Of a DNA stretch of 64,000 nt, positions 25,710 through 37,880 are shown in pieces; within the stretch, counting starts at the first letter, position 1, and every line of letters starts with the position of its first letter. The translations under genes were made by a program, and so were the position numbers. The notes under the pieces are model-generated. The model saw nothing but the letters and a program-made list of their open reading frames with translations. It was not told where the DNA came from and made no database searches. Source of the DNA: Medicago truncatula (Eukaryota; Streptophyta; Magnoliopsida; Fabales; Fabaceae); NCBI RefSeq assembly GCF_003473485.1, contig NC_053045.1, positions 31,656,494-31,720,493 on the forward strand. The letters run 5' to 3'.

Positions 25710-26490
25710 TTAATAGTGTATCCGCACGGGTATCCGTTGATGTGAACGATTTATTTCAATTTTGTATATTTTAAAATCTTTTAAAAAAATAAATAGTTAT
25801 TTTAAAGTATGCACCCGTGATAATTTGTCCATGTTTAATAATTATTTTTAACTTTTTATCAAGAACAACTTGTCACACGTATAGTATTTATTTTATTTTT
25901 TTTATCAAAAAAAAATATTTATTTTAAATTTTGTACCAGCGACAACTTATCATGTGTCTATTAAATTAATTATTTTCAAATTTCTATCGGCGGTTACTTT
26001 GCCCATATTTAATAATTATTTTTAACTTTTTATCAGTAACAATTGTCCCGTGTATAATATTTAATTTATAGTTTTTTTTTTAAAGAAATTTATAGTTTGT
26101 ATCGACGACAACTTATCCCGTGTATATTAAATTAATTATTTTTTGTCTAAAAGTTCTAACTCAACTGACAAATGTCGAAATTGCAAGGCCGGGACTTCAC
26201 AGTTGTGTGTGAGTTTAATTTCAGTGAATTACCACTTCTTCTAAAACAAAAAAAAAAAAATTAAAATTTGTATTAGCAGCTACTTTGCCAATGTTTAATA
26301 ATTATTTTTAACTTTTTATCAAAAACAACTTGTCCTATGTATAATATTTATTTTAAATACAACTTCTCTCGTGTATATTAAATTAATTATTTTCAGTCGT
26401 TCCTTGGCCGAAGTTTAATAATTATTGTCCAGTGTATAATATTTCCAAGTTTAATAATTATTGTCGAGTGTATAGTAGTTATTCAAAAGT
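25710..26490. repeat. Degenerate tandem repeat block
   Basis: The phrase taataattatttttaacttt recurs near 25835, 26010 and 26298. It alternates with variants of acaacttatcccgtgtatat, giving irregular units of about 170-290 bases. Shorter variants follow near 26415 and 26450. The block is non-coding. Confidence 0.55.
26155..26262 (+). repeat. SINE-like fragment
   Basis: The segment ttctaactcaactgacaaat...gccgggacttcacag looks like a tRNA-derived SINE head with A- and B-box-like words and is followed by an A-rich stretch. It interrupts the tandem block. Confidence 0.35.
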
Positions 26491-28380
26491 GATAGGATTT
26501 TAGCATGAGATTGTAAGTGATAGGGTTTTTTTGAGTGAGAACTTTTACTTATTCTAATGAAATTAAATGTAAATAGAAATTAATTGCATCTAATTTGTTA
26601 TCTCTCCATTTTCTCCATAACAACAACCAATAGAAATTGATTTTACATCTTTCTATGAAACTTATTTAAAAAAAAAAAAAAAACTAATTTCAAGTGTTGC
26701 TAATGAGTTATTTATTTGATACCTTGTAGTAGTAGTTGGTTCTCTTGCGAGCTCTAGTATTGATTTTCCTGTTAGCATAATGTGGTGTAGCATATAGAGC
26801 AAGTGAGTTATTATTTGATACATTGCATATTATTTGATACATTGCAGTGGTTTGTTCTGGAAGTATTTTGAATATAGCATAGAAAGTTTGTGATATTCAG
26901 AATTATTTTTTTACTTTGAATCTTCTAAGAGGTAATTGAATAAAGAGTTTCATGCTTTATTTTTTTTAAAAAGTCAAAATAAAATTTATTAAAATCACAA
27001 TGAGTCCTAACCAGCATAAGGAATGCTAGATTATGATTCGTTAAGTAGTATCATACAAAGGAAAATAAAATTTGTACCCAAAACCCTCACCCAACGTACA
27101 AAAAAAAAACTCTCAACCAACATCATAAGTTGCCACAAAAAACAACTTCCACCACCTACAATATGCTGCTCGCACACAACCACCAAACAACAACGTCAAG
27201 AACCAACACAACAACCAACAACTTTTGTAAAACAACCGGTAACAATAGCGATTGAAACAACAACAACCACCTTCACCACAACAACAATCAATGTCACTTT
27301 AACGAATCCACGTTTTCAACAATAACAACAACAAGCGCAACAACAAGACCTACCTTCACAACAGCAACACCATCAATCCACATCGACAAACCACCAGATA
27401 ACAGAGTACTTGAACCGGGTGAGAAGGTTATGATCGAATCCAACCATTAAAAACCCACCAACACCCACTCACACCACCAAAAATGTGGCCTACATCACCA
27501 CCTCACACCACCATCACTTCTTAACAGAGTAGTTTATGCTTGGTTGAAGCTTACATGTGGACATTCTGGTTAATAGGTCTAAGGATATTGATCAAAGTAC
27601 TTCGTTATAGGCACAAGACATATGACATATGAACGTCCATGTCCTAATTCTGCCCGCATCTAATCATTGTATAACTCTTGTTGTTTATCTCATTGCATAT
27701 AATATGTGCAATCTTGTAACCTTGGATATGTGTATTTCACAATCTTTTATGCGGTCTGTTATTTTTAAGTGTTTCTCATTGTTGTGTGCATGTACAAAAT
27801 GTATTTACGAGTTAAGTCGGCTCTTAATTCTTGTTTAATTTGTAAGCAAAATCAATATCAAGAAAAGGGTTCAATTCCACATGCAGGGTAAATTTTTCGA
27901 TTAAAGCACTAGTCACCCTCCCCCTTCTCTCTTACCTCACGCAACTCATTTACAAAAATAAACACACACACACACCCATTCCAATTCATCTTTCCATTTG
28001 CATAAGAAACAAAATCTGAGTCGTAGACTAGTACGAATATGTTCTTCATTATATTATTTAATTAAAGAAAGATGTAAGAGCAGAGAAAGAATGGTAAGAA
28101 GCGAAATGAAGTATAATATTTTTATTGGACAAAAATACGCATGTTATATTTTAGTCCCTATAAAATGGTTCTTATAAATATTCAAATTTTTTTTAATCCC
28201 TATAAAATAAAATTGCACTTTTTAATTCTTATAAAAATTTGTAGGAAATAATTTAGAAGATTTTGAAGAAGGTTTTGAATATTTAATGGTTTAGTTTCTG
28301 CGCATTTATAGCTAGTAAAAATATGTATAACAAATATGGAGAAATATGTGGTTTTAAGTTGGCTTAAACATGTATTTCAT
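26490..28380. other. Intergenic, no gene seen
   Basis: A Thr/Gln-rich 100-codon frame at 27023-27325 comes from a caa/aca-rich low-complexity stretch and shows no domain. Nothing else could be supported. Part of 28120-28260 resembles an arm of a fold-back MITE (ttagtccctataaaa). Confidence 0.5.
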
Positions 28381-28383
28381 GCT

Positions 28384-29580
28384 TCGATTCGTTTAAAAAT
28401 TGGTTTGTGTATTCATTAATTTGAATTGGTCGTTCATCCCATTTAATAAAAATACCCCTGACTTCATCTTCTTCTTTCTCTTTAATGGCTCCTCCACAGT
28501 TACCTTCTTCTTCCTTCTCTCTTCTCTCCCACCACCACCACCACCCCCACCCTATCACCATGGCCAATAGCATAAATTAACCATCATTCACCCCAACTTC
28601 ACTGCCGCACGGTCGTTTCAACCACCACCACCAACAACAACTTCCTTCAATCAACAACTGGAAATTCAAAATTCATCAGAATCATAAAGAAGAAAACGAA
28701 ATGAAAAGTCTTCGTGAGCAGTCTTCCTTAGCGTCTCCTGAGCCAACCCAACCGTAAAATCAGAAGCCTTTGGATCGAATTCCGTCACGGTGAGACAAGT
28801 ACAGTTGACGACGATGCTGTCTCTGAGACTGATGTCGTCAAGAACCGTCTTTGCCTCCACTTTTAAGTCGAAACCGCCGTCTGTGGCCACTCCGAGTTGC
28901 TTGACGGTACCCATTTCTTCTACGAGGCCGGTAAAGAGACATTGAATGGGGATGGTGAATGGGTTTTCGTGTGGAAGATGATGGAAGGAAGAAGCGCAGA
29001 GGGGATGGTTTGAATCGAAGGTGAGGGGTGATTTGGAAATAATGGAATCTGTGGGTTAAGGTAAGATGAGAACAAGATGAAGCAGCCATTTGGTACCTGT
29101 GTGTTGTAAAAAATTCAATTTTTTTGTTATATCCATGGTGTTGTTTTGATGAGAACAAGATGGCCCATGATTCCATAATTGAATTTTTGCCATATCCAGG
29201 GTGTTGTTTTATTATTTTTGCATCATGGCCCATGATTCAATCTAGATTAGAACAATATCTAGTTTTTTGTTTTTCTTTGGTGTTACTTTTGCAGCTCAAT
29301 TTTTGCATCAGCAGCGGCGCCTGTTTTGATTTAGTTGATTTGAGCTTCTATTAGAAATTAGAATCGATTATAGCTGGGAAAATAACTGGGAAAGAAGAGC
29401 AGCAAGGTGTTGTTGATGAAGAAGAAAATAAAGGAGAGGAAGAGGAAGAAGGAGGGGTATTTTTGTCAATTCGCAAGTTACATCAGCTAATCAGTTGAAG
29501 GACCAATTTTTAAGTGATTAAAGAATGGAAGGGTAATTTGCAAGAAATAGTAAATACATTGACCAATTTTTAAACGACGC
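28384..29580. mobile_element. TIR-bounded segment carrying a gene fragment (Pack-type candidate)
   Basis: The segment tcgtttaaaaattggt at about 28389 is matched in inverse orientation by accaatttttaaacga at about 29560. A second inverted pair, aaaatacccctgac (about 28450) and ggaggggtatttttgtc (about 29450), lies inside it in the same order. Between them sits a riboflavin synthase fragment. Within the span, the phrase around ccatatccagggtgttgttt is partly duplicated (about 29130-29220). No transposase is present. The outer ends and target-site duplication could not be fixed, so calling it a Pack-MULE is inference. Confidence 0.5.
28666..29089 (-). pseudogene. Riboflavin synthase 5' fragment, frameshifted and truncated
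   Basis: From the ATG at 29089 a Ser/Arg/Phe-rich frame resembles a plastid transit peptide. In a different frame, from about 28940 down, follows CLFTGLVEEMG, then DLKVEAKTVL, CTCLTVTEFD and FTVGLAQETLRKT. These are the start, core and end of the first half of the lumazine-binding domain of riboflavin synthase, which makes riboflavin from two 6,7-dimethyl-8-ribityllumazines. The transit-like part and the domain are offset by one base. The usual NGTCLTV reads NCTCLTV, with Cys replacing Gly. The frame then runs into unrelated residues and stops, so the rest of domain 1 and all of domain 2 are missing. It is a fragment and almost certainly non-functional. No splice donor was found at its 3' edge. 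Confidence 0.8.
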
Positions 29581-29599
29581 CAGCAAATTAGGTATAACT

Positions 29600-30940
29600 T
29601 TCCCTTGCACTAAAAAAAAGAGTAGAACAATTAATAATTCAGAGCTTCAAATTTGGTACCATAACTTAATAATTCATGTTCATATATAATTTCTAATGCT
29701 TTACTATAATTCATGTTCAAAGAACAACGCCATAAGAATAGCCTGATGCAATCTTACTTAAAACTGAGTTGATACTAACACTTAATTATCTGAAATTACA
29801 TGCAAGACAAAAGAAAGATTATGCTGAACAGTTTCCATGAATTGAGCAATAAAAAAAATTAGAACACAAAGAAAAACTATTGTGCTATACAAATTTAAGC
29901 AACAAACGATCAACAAAGATAAATTTAATCCATGCCAATGCCAATGCCATCAATTGAAGATGTATTTAGATATCTTTTGTTGGATTTATGCATAGGAGAA
30001 GTGTGAACCATAACGATTAATAAGCAAGAGAGCTGATGTGTAACTCTTAAAGGATTTCGGCCTAAACAAAGGAGGGATGTTGATGACTTGATGCCAATTT
30101 GCTGATATGAAGAACATGTTAGCTTGCCAATAGCACAAACAAAGAGAAAAAGTTAGTGAAGCTGCTGTTAGCACAACTATTCAATGACTTTAGTGAAGCT
30201 TCAAGTAAACCAAAGTGTATTGATCTCATTTTTAGTTCTATCTTGCTGTTTGGTATCAAAAGTTTACTGTTATGGAATGGATGCATCTTCGCTTGCGCCT
30301 TGTCCTTATATAGTGCAATAAGTTAGAATGCTAGCTAGATTTTACATTAAATGATCTATCTGTCATAGGGCAGCTAGCCTTTGCATAGACGGAACTTTTG
30401 GAAAACACTAAACTCATGTCCGACACCTCTAACGAACTAATAAAAGTTCACATTGATCAAGATAAAAGTAATTATAAAACAGTTATACCTGCTTTTCTAT
30501 CTATTGATTCACAACGTCCAAGAGCAATTTAGACGGCCTAATTAATTAGTGCTCTTGATAACACAACATCGACTTACATCGGAATCTATATTTAATGGTA
30601 TACGTCTGTTAGTTGGAAGATGTCAGTGCTCTCTAATGGCAGTTATATATGCTTTTCACAAATCATGTTATTAAGGGATTATTTTTGCATTTTTCGTACA
30701 CAACCATTCCAATATATTAGTCCCTTTGTAAATCCCTTCCATCAATTCAATGGAGAAATATAGTTGTTATCAGTTATCTTTATAATTGACGAATCTTTCA
30801 TTTTTTAGCAGATAGCAGTCATATTCCAGCACAATAACACCATTCAGATAGCAGATGTTATAAAACAATTTTTTAGCAAAATAACAGAACTGATTATGCT
30901 ACCTGACTATTAAAAACACAGAAAGTAAACCATCATATAC
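29600..30940. other. No exon recognised
   Basis: The segment lies downstream (minus strand) of the exon cluster at 30.9-31.6 kb and may hold its remaining exons. I could not find one with matching phase. A 62-codon frame at 29986-30174 shows no domain. Confidence 0.4.
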
Positions 30941-31649
30941 CTTTCAGACTGTGAAGTGCAACCGAAGTGTCGTGTAACAACGCAATGCGATCCATGTCTT
31001 GATCTGATTTTGGGTTATCGAGTGAGAAAGAGAGTATGCAGTCGCTAATCTAAAGGTAGAAGAGTAAAAGAGGTCTACTATAAATGGTGATCAATATGAA
31101 TGGGAAACCCCTATTCTTTAGTCTCTGAAAATAAAACATAATAGTAAGAATGAAAGCGATGATCATGGACTATTTATATAGAGATATCAACCACTCCAAT
31201 ATCACTTTACTTACACAATGGTCAACAATGACACACGAACATATACTCCAAAGATGGAAGTATCAATCTAAATGTCACTTAAAGAAAAGAAAACATTATC
31301 AATACAACTCTCATTCCAAGTCTCATATCCTATTGGATTTTTGATTAAGAGAAAACCAAAGCAAAAATATTATTAAAAATGAAAGCTTACTCGATAGAGA
31401 GGACTATCTTTGGAAAGAAAGTTTCCCGTTCCACTGCAACATTTTATCAGAAACATGGTATACATATCTAAAACTAAAAGAGAACAACATAAAATTCGAA
31501 TTTCGAATTGATTAATAAATTAATTCAGAAATCTTTACTTTGCAATACCAATATAAAAAATCAAAGCAAAAATATTATAAAAAAAGTGAAAGCTTACGTG
31601 GTCAAGAGGGCTATCTTTGGAGAGAAAGCTTTGGAGATCCAATTGCTCA
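30941..31649 (-). CDS. Partial unrecognised gene: three exons, two of them look-alikes
   Basis: Three GT-AG-bounded exons can be read on the minus strand. Exon A (31598-31649, 52 nt) codes for QLDLQSFLSKDSPLDH and exon B (31391-31433, 43 nt) for GTGNFLSKDSPLYR. Exon C (30941-31049, 109 nt) begins ISDCILSFSLDN and ends ALHSLKG. A and B share FLSKDSPL and similar flanks, both need one base to complete their first codon, and both end on a codon boundary. Each can therefore join to C (phase 0) in frame, but A cannot join B in frame. That arrangement fits mutually exclusive exons, or a duplicated exon of which one copy is unused. Exon C stays open for 36 codons. I do not recognise the family. The first and last exons are not found, so the gene is partial as described. 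Confidence 0.45.
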
Positions 31650-31720
31650 CTGAAACATTTTATCAAACATGTGGTGTGCATATCTAAAACTTAAGAAAAA
31701 AACATAAAATTCAAAGTGAT
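31380..31720. repeat. Tandem duplication of an exon with its flanks
   Basis: The two blocks (about 31355-31490 and 31555-31700) match along gcaaaaatatta, gaaagctta, ctatctttgga-agaaag, aacattttatca and gcatatctaaaac-type words. The duplicated unit is about 200 bases and includes a short exon and parts of both neighbouring introns. Confidence 0.6.
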
Positions 31721-33047
31721 TACTAAATTAAATTTTGTGAGTGATTGTGAAAAAGTGATTGAAAACAGAAATACCAATTAATAGTAATCGTAATACTGAA
31801 TTGATAAAGGAAATCACAAAATTGAAATGAGAATTGAAAATTTGAATGAATTTATTGAGTGATTGTGATAATAATACCCATGATATCAGTTCTAATTACT
31901 GATATAGAAATGGATGGGGTTTTAGCATATATACATGCCTTCGATTTAGTAAGAAAAGGGTATGGAAATGGAGATTTATGCCTTTGATTCAAGGAAATGA
32001 AATATGCAGAGGGATAGAAAACTATGGAGAAGATGGATAGAAAATGTAGCTGCATTCAAGAAAATGAAAATAGGCTGGTGTGAGTATTAATTAGTCTCTT
32101 GAGGAGATGAAAAACCTGATTAGTGAAGGCTTATTGATTAGTGTGCATAGTAAACATAGATGATGTGCATGCAATGTGGGGAAGTGTACAATGTAAGATT
32201 TTGATTGCGTTATCTAGGAATATGAAAGGTCATCAGATCAAAGGCCGAGATTTAGGGTGTGGTTGGCAGATGAGATTAGCATTAATTACAGATTAGGGAG
32301 GAAAAATAATGAGTGATTAGGGCAACACTGCTAGCTCATCAAGTCTGACTTTAATAATAAAGGATTTGATAAATTTTCACTTAATGTTTATAACTTCCTA
32401 AATATTTCCTTCAAAAAAAAAACTTCCTAAATATTTGAAACTTGTGCGATCTTTGTGGGAAAGTTAGTAAATTTTTTGAAATCTTGAAAATATTTTATGA
32501 AAGTTTATAACTTCTCACTCAATGTTTATATTTTATCAATATAAGCTTCAAATATTCAAAGAGTTTATACCTTTTCCATAATAATTGTTTTGAAAAACTG
32601 TTTTTTTTTCTTCCATAAGAATGGATTAATAACTTATATTTAGATAGAAGTATATATGTTCCTATGAATAGGCATAATGTATAATTCTCAATTATTCATC
32701 AAAAACACACATACTTTTTTATATACCACTCATCACCTTTTTATCTCTTTGTAGCAATGGGCTATAAGAGTAAGTTACAGGAGTTTGTTAAAAAATGTGG
32801 CTACGTAGTTCCAGCATACCAAACAATTAACAAGGGCATGCAACACGATCCGAAGTAATCAAATACCAATTTCTCAAAGTGAAGCAAAAACAGACCATAA
32901 TCATAGTTATTCTCCTGCCTGGAAATAAAAGGGAAGGAAAAACAGAAGTCAATAAAAAGTTCAACTGAATTTGTAAGATTTGTTTGAAGAAAGGATACCT
33001 TTAATGGGAATATCAGGGAGAAGAGAACGTGACAGAGAGAAGTACGA
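31720..33047. other. Intergenic, no confident exon
   Basis: A minus-strand frame at 31852-32055 (67 codons) could belong to the 5' end of the gene at 30.9-31.6 kb, but it has no domain and no clear donor in the needed phase. The remainder is AT-rich. Confidence 0.35.
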
Positions 33048-33520
33048 TTAGACCAAGTGCAATGGATTGTTGAAACCATTGCATGTGGGTGTTGAAAATG
33101 AAAAAAAATGATGCGGAGGTGAGAGTACAAGAAAGAATTAAACATGTTGAATTCTGACGCGGGGGCCACGTGGTGCGTTTTCGCTGGCTGAAGTAGGCGC
33201 GTGCGGTACACGCGCCGACAGGGCGCGTGAGCTAAAGGGAGTTGCGGAGAGAGAAAGTTAAATGGATAAAGTGAGGACACGTGGCTGGTTTCAATTGGCT
33301 GCTTAGATTTTTATCATCTTAATATTTTGGACTCAATTATTTCATTGCAAATAATAAAAAAATTTTTTTTTACCAAAATTTGTAATTTTTTTCTCTATAA
33401 ATAGAGACTTGGATTATTTGATTTGAACACAGAAAAAAAAACCAAGTTTTTCACTCTCTTAATCTTATTATTAGCTTTCTATTAGCTTTTCTTTTGAAGT
33501 TTTAGTCTTTATTTAGTGAA

Positions 33521-33757
33521 ATGGATCCCAGTAACAATCAATTCAACACCCAAAATTCTTCTTATTACCCATTTAACTACCAAAATCCCAACAATTATCA
33601 ACACCCAAATCAATTCCCCAACCAACATCCTCAAAATCCAAATCAATTCCCCAACCAACATCCTCAAAACATGCCTAATTTTGGTTTTGCCTCAAATTTC
33701 AATCACTCATCCTCTGTTCCACTATGCGCCCATTATTTCACCTACTATTTACTTTAA
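33521..33757 (+). pseudogene. Truncated Harbinger ORF1-like frame
   Basis: The frame starts MDPSNNQFNTQ and continues with Asn/Gln/Pro-rich residues, including a repeated FPNQHPQN motif. It resembles the low-complexity N-terminus of Harbinger ORF1 proteins, such as the one at 56143-57363 that starts MNPNNQG. The SANT/Myb-like DNA-binding region is missing. After about 65 codons the sequence becomes repetitive (cccattatttcacctactat) and the frame ends. Non-functional remnant. Confidence 0.5.
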
Positions 33758-33879
33758 TAATTATGTCCACTGTGTGCCCATTATTTCACCTACTATTTGC
33801 TTTAATTTATGCCCACTTTGTACCTATTATTTCACCTACAATAACTTGTTAAGTGTTTCTTCATTTTAATTTAATTATA

Positions 33880-34345
33880 GGCTTAATTGCACTTTCCCCC
33901 TATAGTTTGCCAATTGTGCGATTTTGCACCCCATAGTTTAAAACGAACGATTTTGCCCCCTATATTTTTCCTCCTTTCTGATTTTATGGTTCCCATGACA
34001 TTTAGTGCTGATGTGTCTATTATTTATCAATTAATGTGTGCCACGTGTGTAATTCCATTTTTTAAAAAATAAAAAAATGGTATTTTTCAGATTTTGAGAG
34101 AAGGAAATCAAAATGGTCCCCATGGTATTTTGCATCAAGATACCATTTTTTTATTTTTTAAAAAATGGAATTACACACGTGACACACATTAATTAATAAA
34201 AAACACACACATCAGCACTAAATGTCATGGGGACCATAAAATCAGAAAGGGGGAAAACTATAGGGGGTAAAATCGCTCGTTTAAAACTATAGGGTGCAAA
34301 ATCGCACAATTGACAAACTATAGGGGTGAAAAGTGCAATTAAGCC
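33880..34345. mobile_element. Fold-back MITE nested in the Harbinger remnant
   Basis: Arms of about 200 bases start GGCTTAATTGCACTTTCCCC and end GTGCAATTAAGCC. The 9-base flanks are nearly identical: TTAATTATA at 33871-33879 and ATAATTATA at 34346-34354. Long TIRs and a 9-bp duplication suggest a Mutator-like MITE. The arms run head to head around a short centre near 34080-34140. Confidence 0.75.
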
Positions 34346-34578
34346 ATAATTATAATTGATAATTGTAATTTTATGTAATTATAAAAACAAAAATATAAAA
34401 TTAAATAAGAATAAGAAATAAAAGGTGGTGGGGTAGAGTGTTGAATGAAAAAATCATTGGAGAGGTAAAAATTGAATGGGTGTTGAATTAAGAGAGAGAA
34501 AATGATGTTGAGTGTTGGAAATTGAAAAAGTGGGTGTTGAAGGTTGTTGAATATGTTTAACCATTGTAAATAGTCTTA

Positions 34579-35121
34579 GAGAGAAGAGAGGGAGAGTAGG
34601 ACTGGAAAATAGAGAGACAAAATTACAATTTTGTCATTTCATTTTAATTAGAATTACGAAAATGTCATTGGTATTGTAATTGTGTCTAAAAATTTGTGTT
34701 TGTTTATCATTTCTGTTTTTAAATTGAGTTAAATTATCCAAATGAACAGTACAAGAAATTCACCTTAGAGAAAAAGACTTAAACAAATAACTCAACAACC
34801 AAAAACAACATAAACATGAAAAGTAAATGTTCAAATTCTTCCAAAAGAGCAAAACGAGTCATTAAAGTATGTGCTAATAGGCATTTACTTTCAAATTACA
34901 ACATACCTAGTTTGCTTTACGACGACATGTGAAAATCAACCTTCATATGATTTATCTTTTTTGGAACACCTTCCTTCCTCAAAAACATTTCAACAATAAC
35001 ATGATTCCTAGCTTTTATCAAATTGCCATAAAAGAAACCCACATCTCTTGCCTTAGTCTCAGTTATATACCCGCTTGCAGTCATCGCAGTGAGTGTATCA
35101 GCAACTTCTTGAAATAGAGTA
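34579..35121. other. Intergenic, no gene seen
   Basis: AT-rich, short chance frames only. Confidence 0.5.
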
Positions 35122-35126
35122 TAATT

Positions 35127-36123
35127 TGGAATTCTGACACGTTAGACTTACGATGTTCTATACGACGTTTCAACACAAGTTATACAGAAACAGATGTTGA
35201 ATAAAATGTTTTGAACACTAAGCTAACACAACACAAGAAAAATGCAAAGCATAAAGTAAATGGCACAGTGAGTTTGTTAACCCAGTTCGGTGCAACGTCA
35301 CCTACTCTGGAGGCTACCAAGCCAGGAAGGAAATCCACTAGTGTAGTCCGTATTCAATAGCTCTCAGCAAACTCCTCGTTTGCACTAAAGACCTAGGACC
35401 TACCCGTACTGACTTCAACCCGGGAACAACTAGATCTGAGATCTCATCTCACTCCCTTACAACTGATCATAGCCCCTGTGATACTCAAATAACAAATACA
35501 ATCAAAACGAAGTTACCTTCAAACAAAACAACTAAACACCGTACTTCACAACTTAGGTGTAGTCTACAAACTACCTAACTCTTTGCTTAAAAGCTTCAGA
35601 GTAGTGCACAATTTACAACTCAAACACAATCCTAAACATGCATCAAGATGATACACGAAAGGCTCACAAAAACAGACTCAAAACCCTAGATGATCTATTC
35701 TTCAAATGACAGCTTGAATCATTCTCTAGGTCTTCTAGTCTTGTTTAAATACTGAAGCAATACAGATCATTAATCTTGTTGGGCTTCAGAACAATCCGGT
35801 GATCCATTTCACGTACAACATAACCAGAAAAGGAAACTCCTAATAAGTATGCACATTATTAGGAACATCCTGATCACCTCCAAACTTTCCTAAGCAGATA
35901 ACACAATCTTAGGAAATCACAAACGATCTGATCTTGTGCTAAAAATACGCAGCTTGACCGACAAGAATAAAGGCGTGGATTCCTTAAATAAAATAACGCG
36001 TGCGAAAAACAAGGCAAAGTACAGGTCAATTGAACCATGCCATGATGTTGACACATCTTGTTCAACATCTCACATGAATATTTGTTTTAGGCAAAAGTGA
36101 AGCCAATATACAAATATCCAACA
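35127..36123 (-). mobile_element. Copia-type solo LTR
   Basis: The 997-bp block starts TGGAATTCTGACACG and ends ATATCCAACA, with a 5-bp duplication TAATT at 35122-35126 and 36124-36128. On the minus strand it begins TGTTGGATAT. No PBS, PPT or coding part adjoins it. Assignment to copia rests on its resemblance to known legume LTRs and was not searched. Confidence 0.7.
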
Positions 36124-36247
36124 TAATTGATACCTTAAAATATCAAAACAACAGTTAAAATAGAATGAATAGAGTATAATTGATTATCGTAAAATTAAAA
36201 CAATTCGGACAAGAAAAAGAAGCTAATTATACATCAAAAGATTCGTT

Positions 36248-36512
36248 GCTTGGAAAGGTTCGTTGCTACTTGGAAAGGTTCGTTGCTTTCTATCATGGGT
36301 CGTGTTCAGTTGGTAAAATCCATCATCCATGGTATGTTGGTTTCCTCTTTTCATGTCTATATGTGGCCTAGACGCCTGTTGGATGATTTAGATAAATGGA
36401 TAAAGAATTTTATTTTGAGTGGGGATGTTAACACGAGGAAACTTTGCACGGTTTCTTGGAAGGTGTTGTGTCGCCCTTGGGAGGCTGGGGGGCCGGACCT
36501 CAAGCCTACTCG
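36248..36512 (+). pseudogene. LINE reverse-transcriptase C-terminal fragment
   Basis: The frame contains WKGSLLSIMGRVQLVKSI, FHVYMWPRRLLDDLDKWIKN, and ends AGGPDLKPTR. This is the segment just after the reverse-transcriptase core in plant LINE polyproteins. At its 5' edge the phrase ttcgttgct..ttggaaagg is duplicated and shifts the frame. The 3' edge is cut by the LTR that follows directly. Confidence 0.75.
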
Positions 36513-36513
36513 C

Positions 36514-37880
36514 TGATAAGTGCGAGAAAGTAGTTAATTCCATGTTTCATTTAAGACACTTCTGTTACTTGTTTCACAAGTTATCTAGGGAAAAGCCGAG
36601 AGAAAAGTGATAATTGCCCTATTACGCTTTCTTTATCTTACTCTATCAATTTGTGCAAGAATTGAACTCAAGACACCAAACAAAGAAGTAAAACAAAGAA
36701 AAAGTGCAAAGGTTAGCTCGCCATGGCGAGCCAGTGGTGAGTCAAAGGCGAGCAATTGGCAGAAAGTCCTATATTTCACTCACCATGGCATGTGAAAGGT
36801 GAGTAGATGGCAAGGAGTTCCAGAGAGCAAAGGTTCAGAGTTCGCCATGGCGAGCAAACAACTCGCGAGGCGAGTTAAGGCATCAAAAACTCCTAAGAGC
36901 TGACGTGGCAGAAATCCACTGGCGAAGAAACATCAACGCCATTGCGAATACATCTACTTGCGAGGCGAGTTGAGTCAGAACAGAATTGTATAAAAGGCCA
37001 TTTACTCATTTTAGAAAGACATGATGATATCATCATAACATATTTCACTCTAGGAAGAGAGAAAACATGGGAAACACAGAGAGACCATTAAGGAGCAAGG
37101 GGCACAAGCATTGAAGGGATTCACAAGATCATTGAGACATCATGGCTTGCTTCCATCATGGCTTGCTTCCATTCCATCTCTTCTTTTCTCCTTGTAAGGT
37201 TACCATGACAATAAGTAGCTAGACTCTTTTTGTTGGGATTAAATGCAATCAACAATATTAGTATGTATTCTCTTTGATTATGATGTTGTTTGATTTTAAT
37301 TATCTTATGATATTGAGGTTATTCTTGTTTCCATTACAATCTTATGAGTTTGAATTGTTATTGAAAAATACCTTTTGAATCTAGGTTAGAGTAAATCTCT
37401 ATCAAAGCTTTTGTTCTAGACATGAAATTTAGGTTTTGATAATCACTTTGAATATTGGAACCCAACGCTTTTCTATCGTTTAATAGTTTGGGAAATCAAC
37501 TATACAACGATACAATCGACTATTGGAAAGTTTAATATTTTGGGAAATCGACGATTAAACGACTCAATAGAAATCACGACATCATTTGGACACGAATGAT
37601 GTTGTTGAGCAATATGCGATAATAGCAATTGATAATTAGAATCCGCAACACTGATATGAGAATACGTACACGTAGGTTGATGAAGTTTAATCCCAACATA
37701 ATCATTTTCCTGTTAACTCTCAAATATTTTATAATTTCATAGTTTTCTAGTTTATGAAACAAAACTTATTACCACTCCATTACTCAGAACAATATAGATT
37801 GCCGAACGGCTTAGAATATCGCACCAGTTCCTGTGGAGACGATAACATAAATATTTACTTTTGTTTGATGCAAAATCGAG
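36514..37880. mobile_element. Ty3/gypsy-like LTR, probably solo or truncated
   Basis: The sequence starts TGATAAGTGCGAGAAAGTAG immediately after the LINE codons for KPTR, so it inserted into the LINE. It contains repeated ctcgccatggcgag and ctcgcgaggcgag words and ends in a region reading gttcctgtggagacgat. I associate this content with long Ty3/gypsy LTRs of legumes. The right border and target-site duplication were not found. Confidence 0.5.

Larger units (their letters stand above)
33051..34575. mobile_element. Internally deleted PIF/Harbinger element
   Basis: The TTA duplication at 33048-33050 and 34576-34578 and the ends GACCAAGTGCAATGG and CCATTGTAAATAGTC mark a Harbinger-type element. 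It keeps a promoter-like TATA (TATAAATA near 33396) and the 5' part of an ORF1-type frame from 33521, and lacks transposase. The left arm holds an unusual GC-rich patch around 33160-33240 (cgcgtgcggtacacgcgccg). A second fold-back element is nested in its right half. Confidence 0.7.

Noticed and set aside
27023-27325. Thr/Gln-rich 100-codon frame
   Set aside because: Low-complexity caa/aca DNA; no signal peptide, domain or conserved motif.
36180-36371. Separate gene from the 63-codon frame
   Set aside because: It is an out-of-frame reading of the LINE fragment caused by a short duplication.
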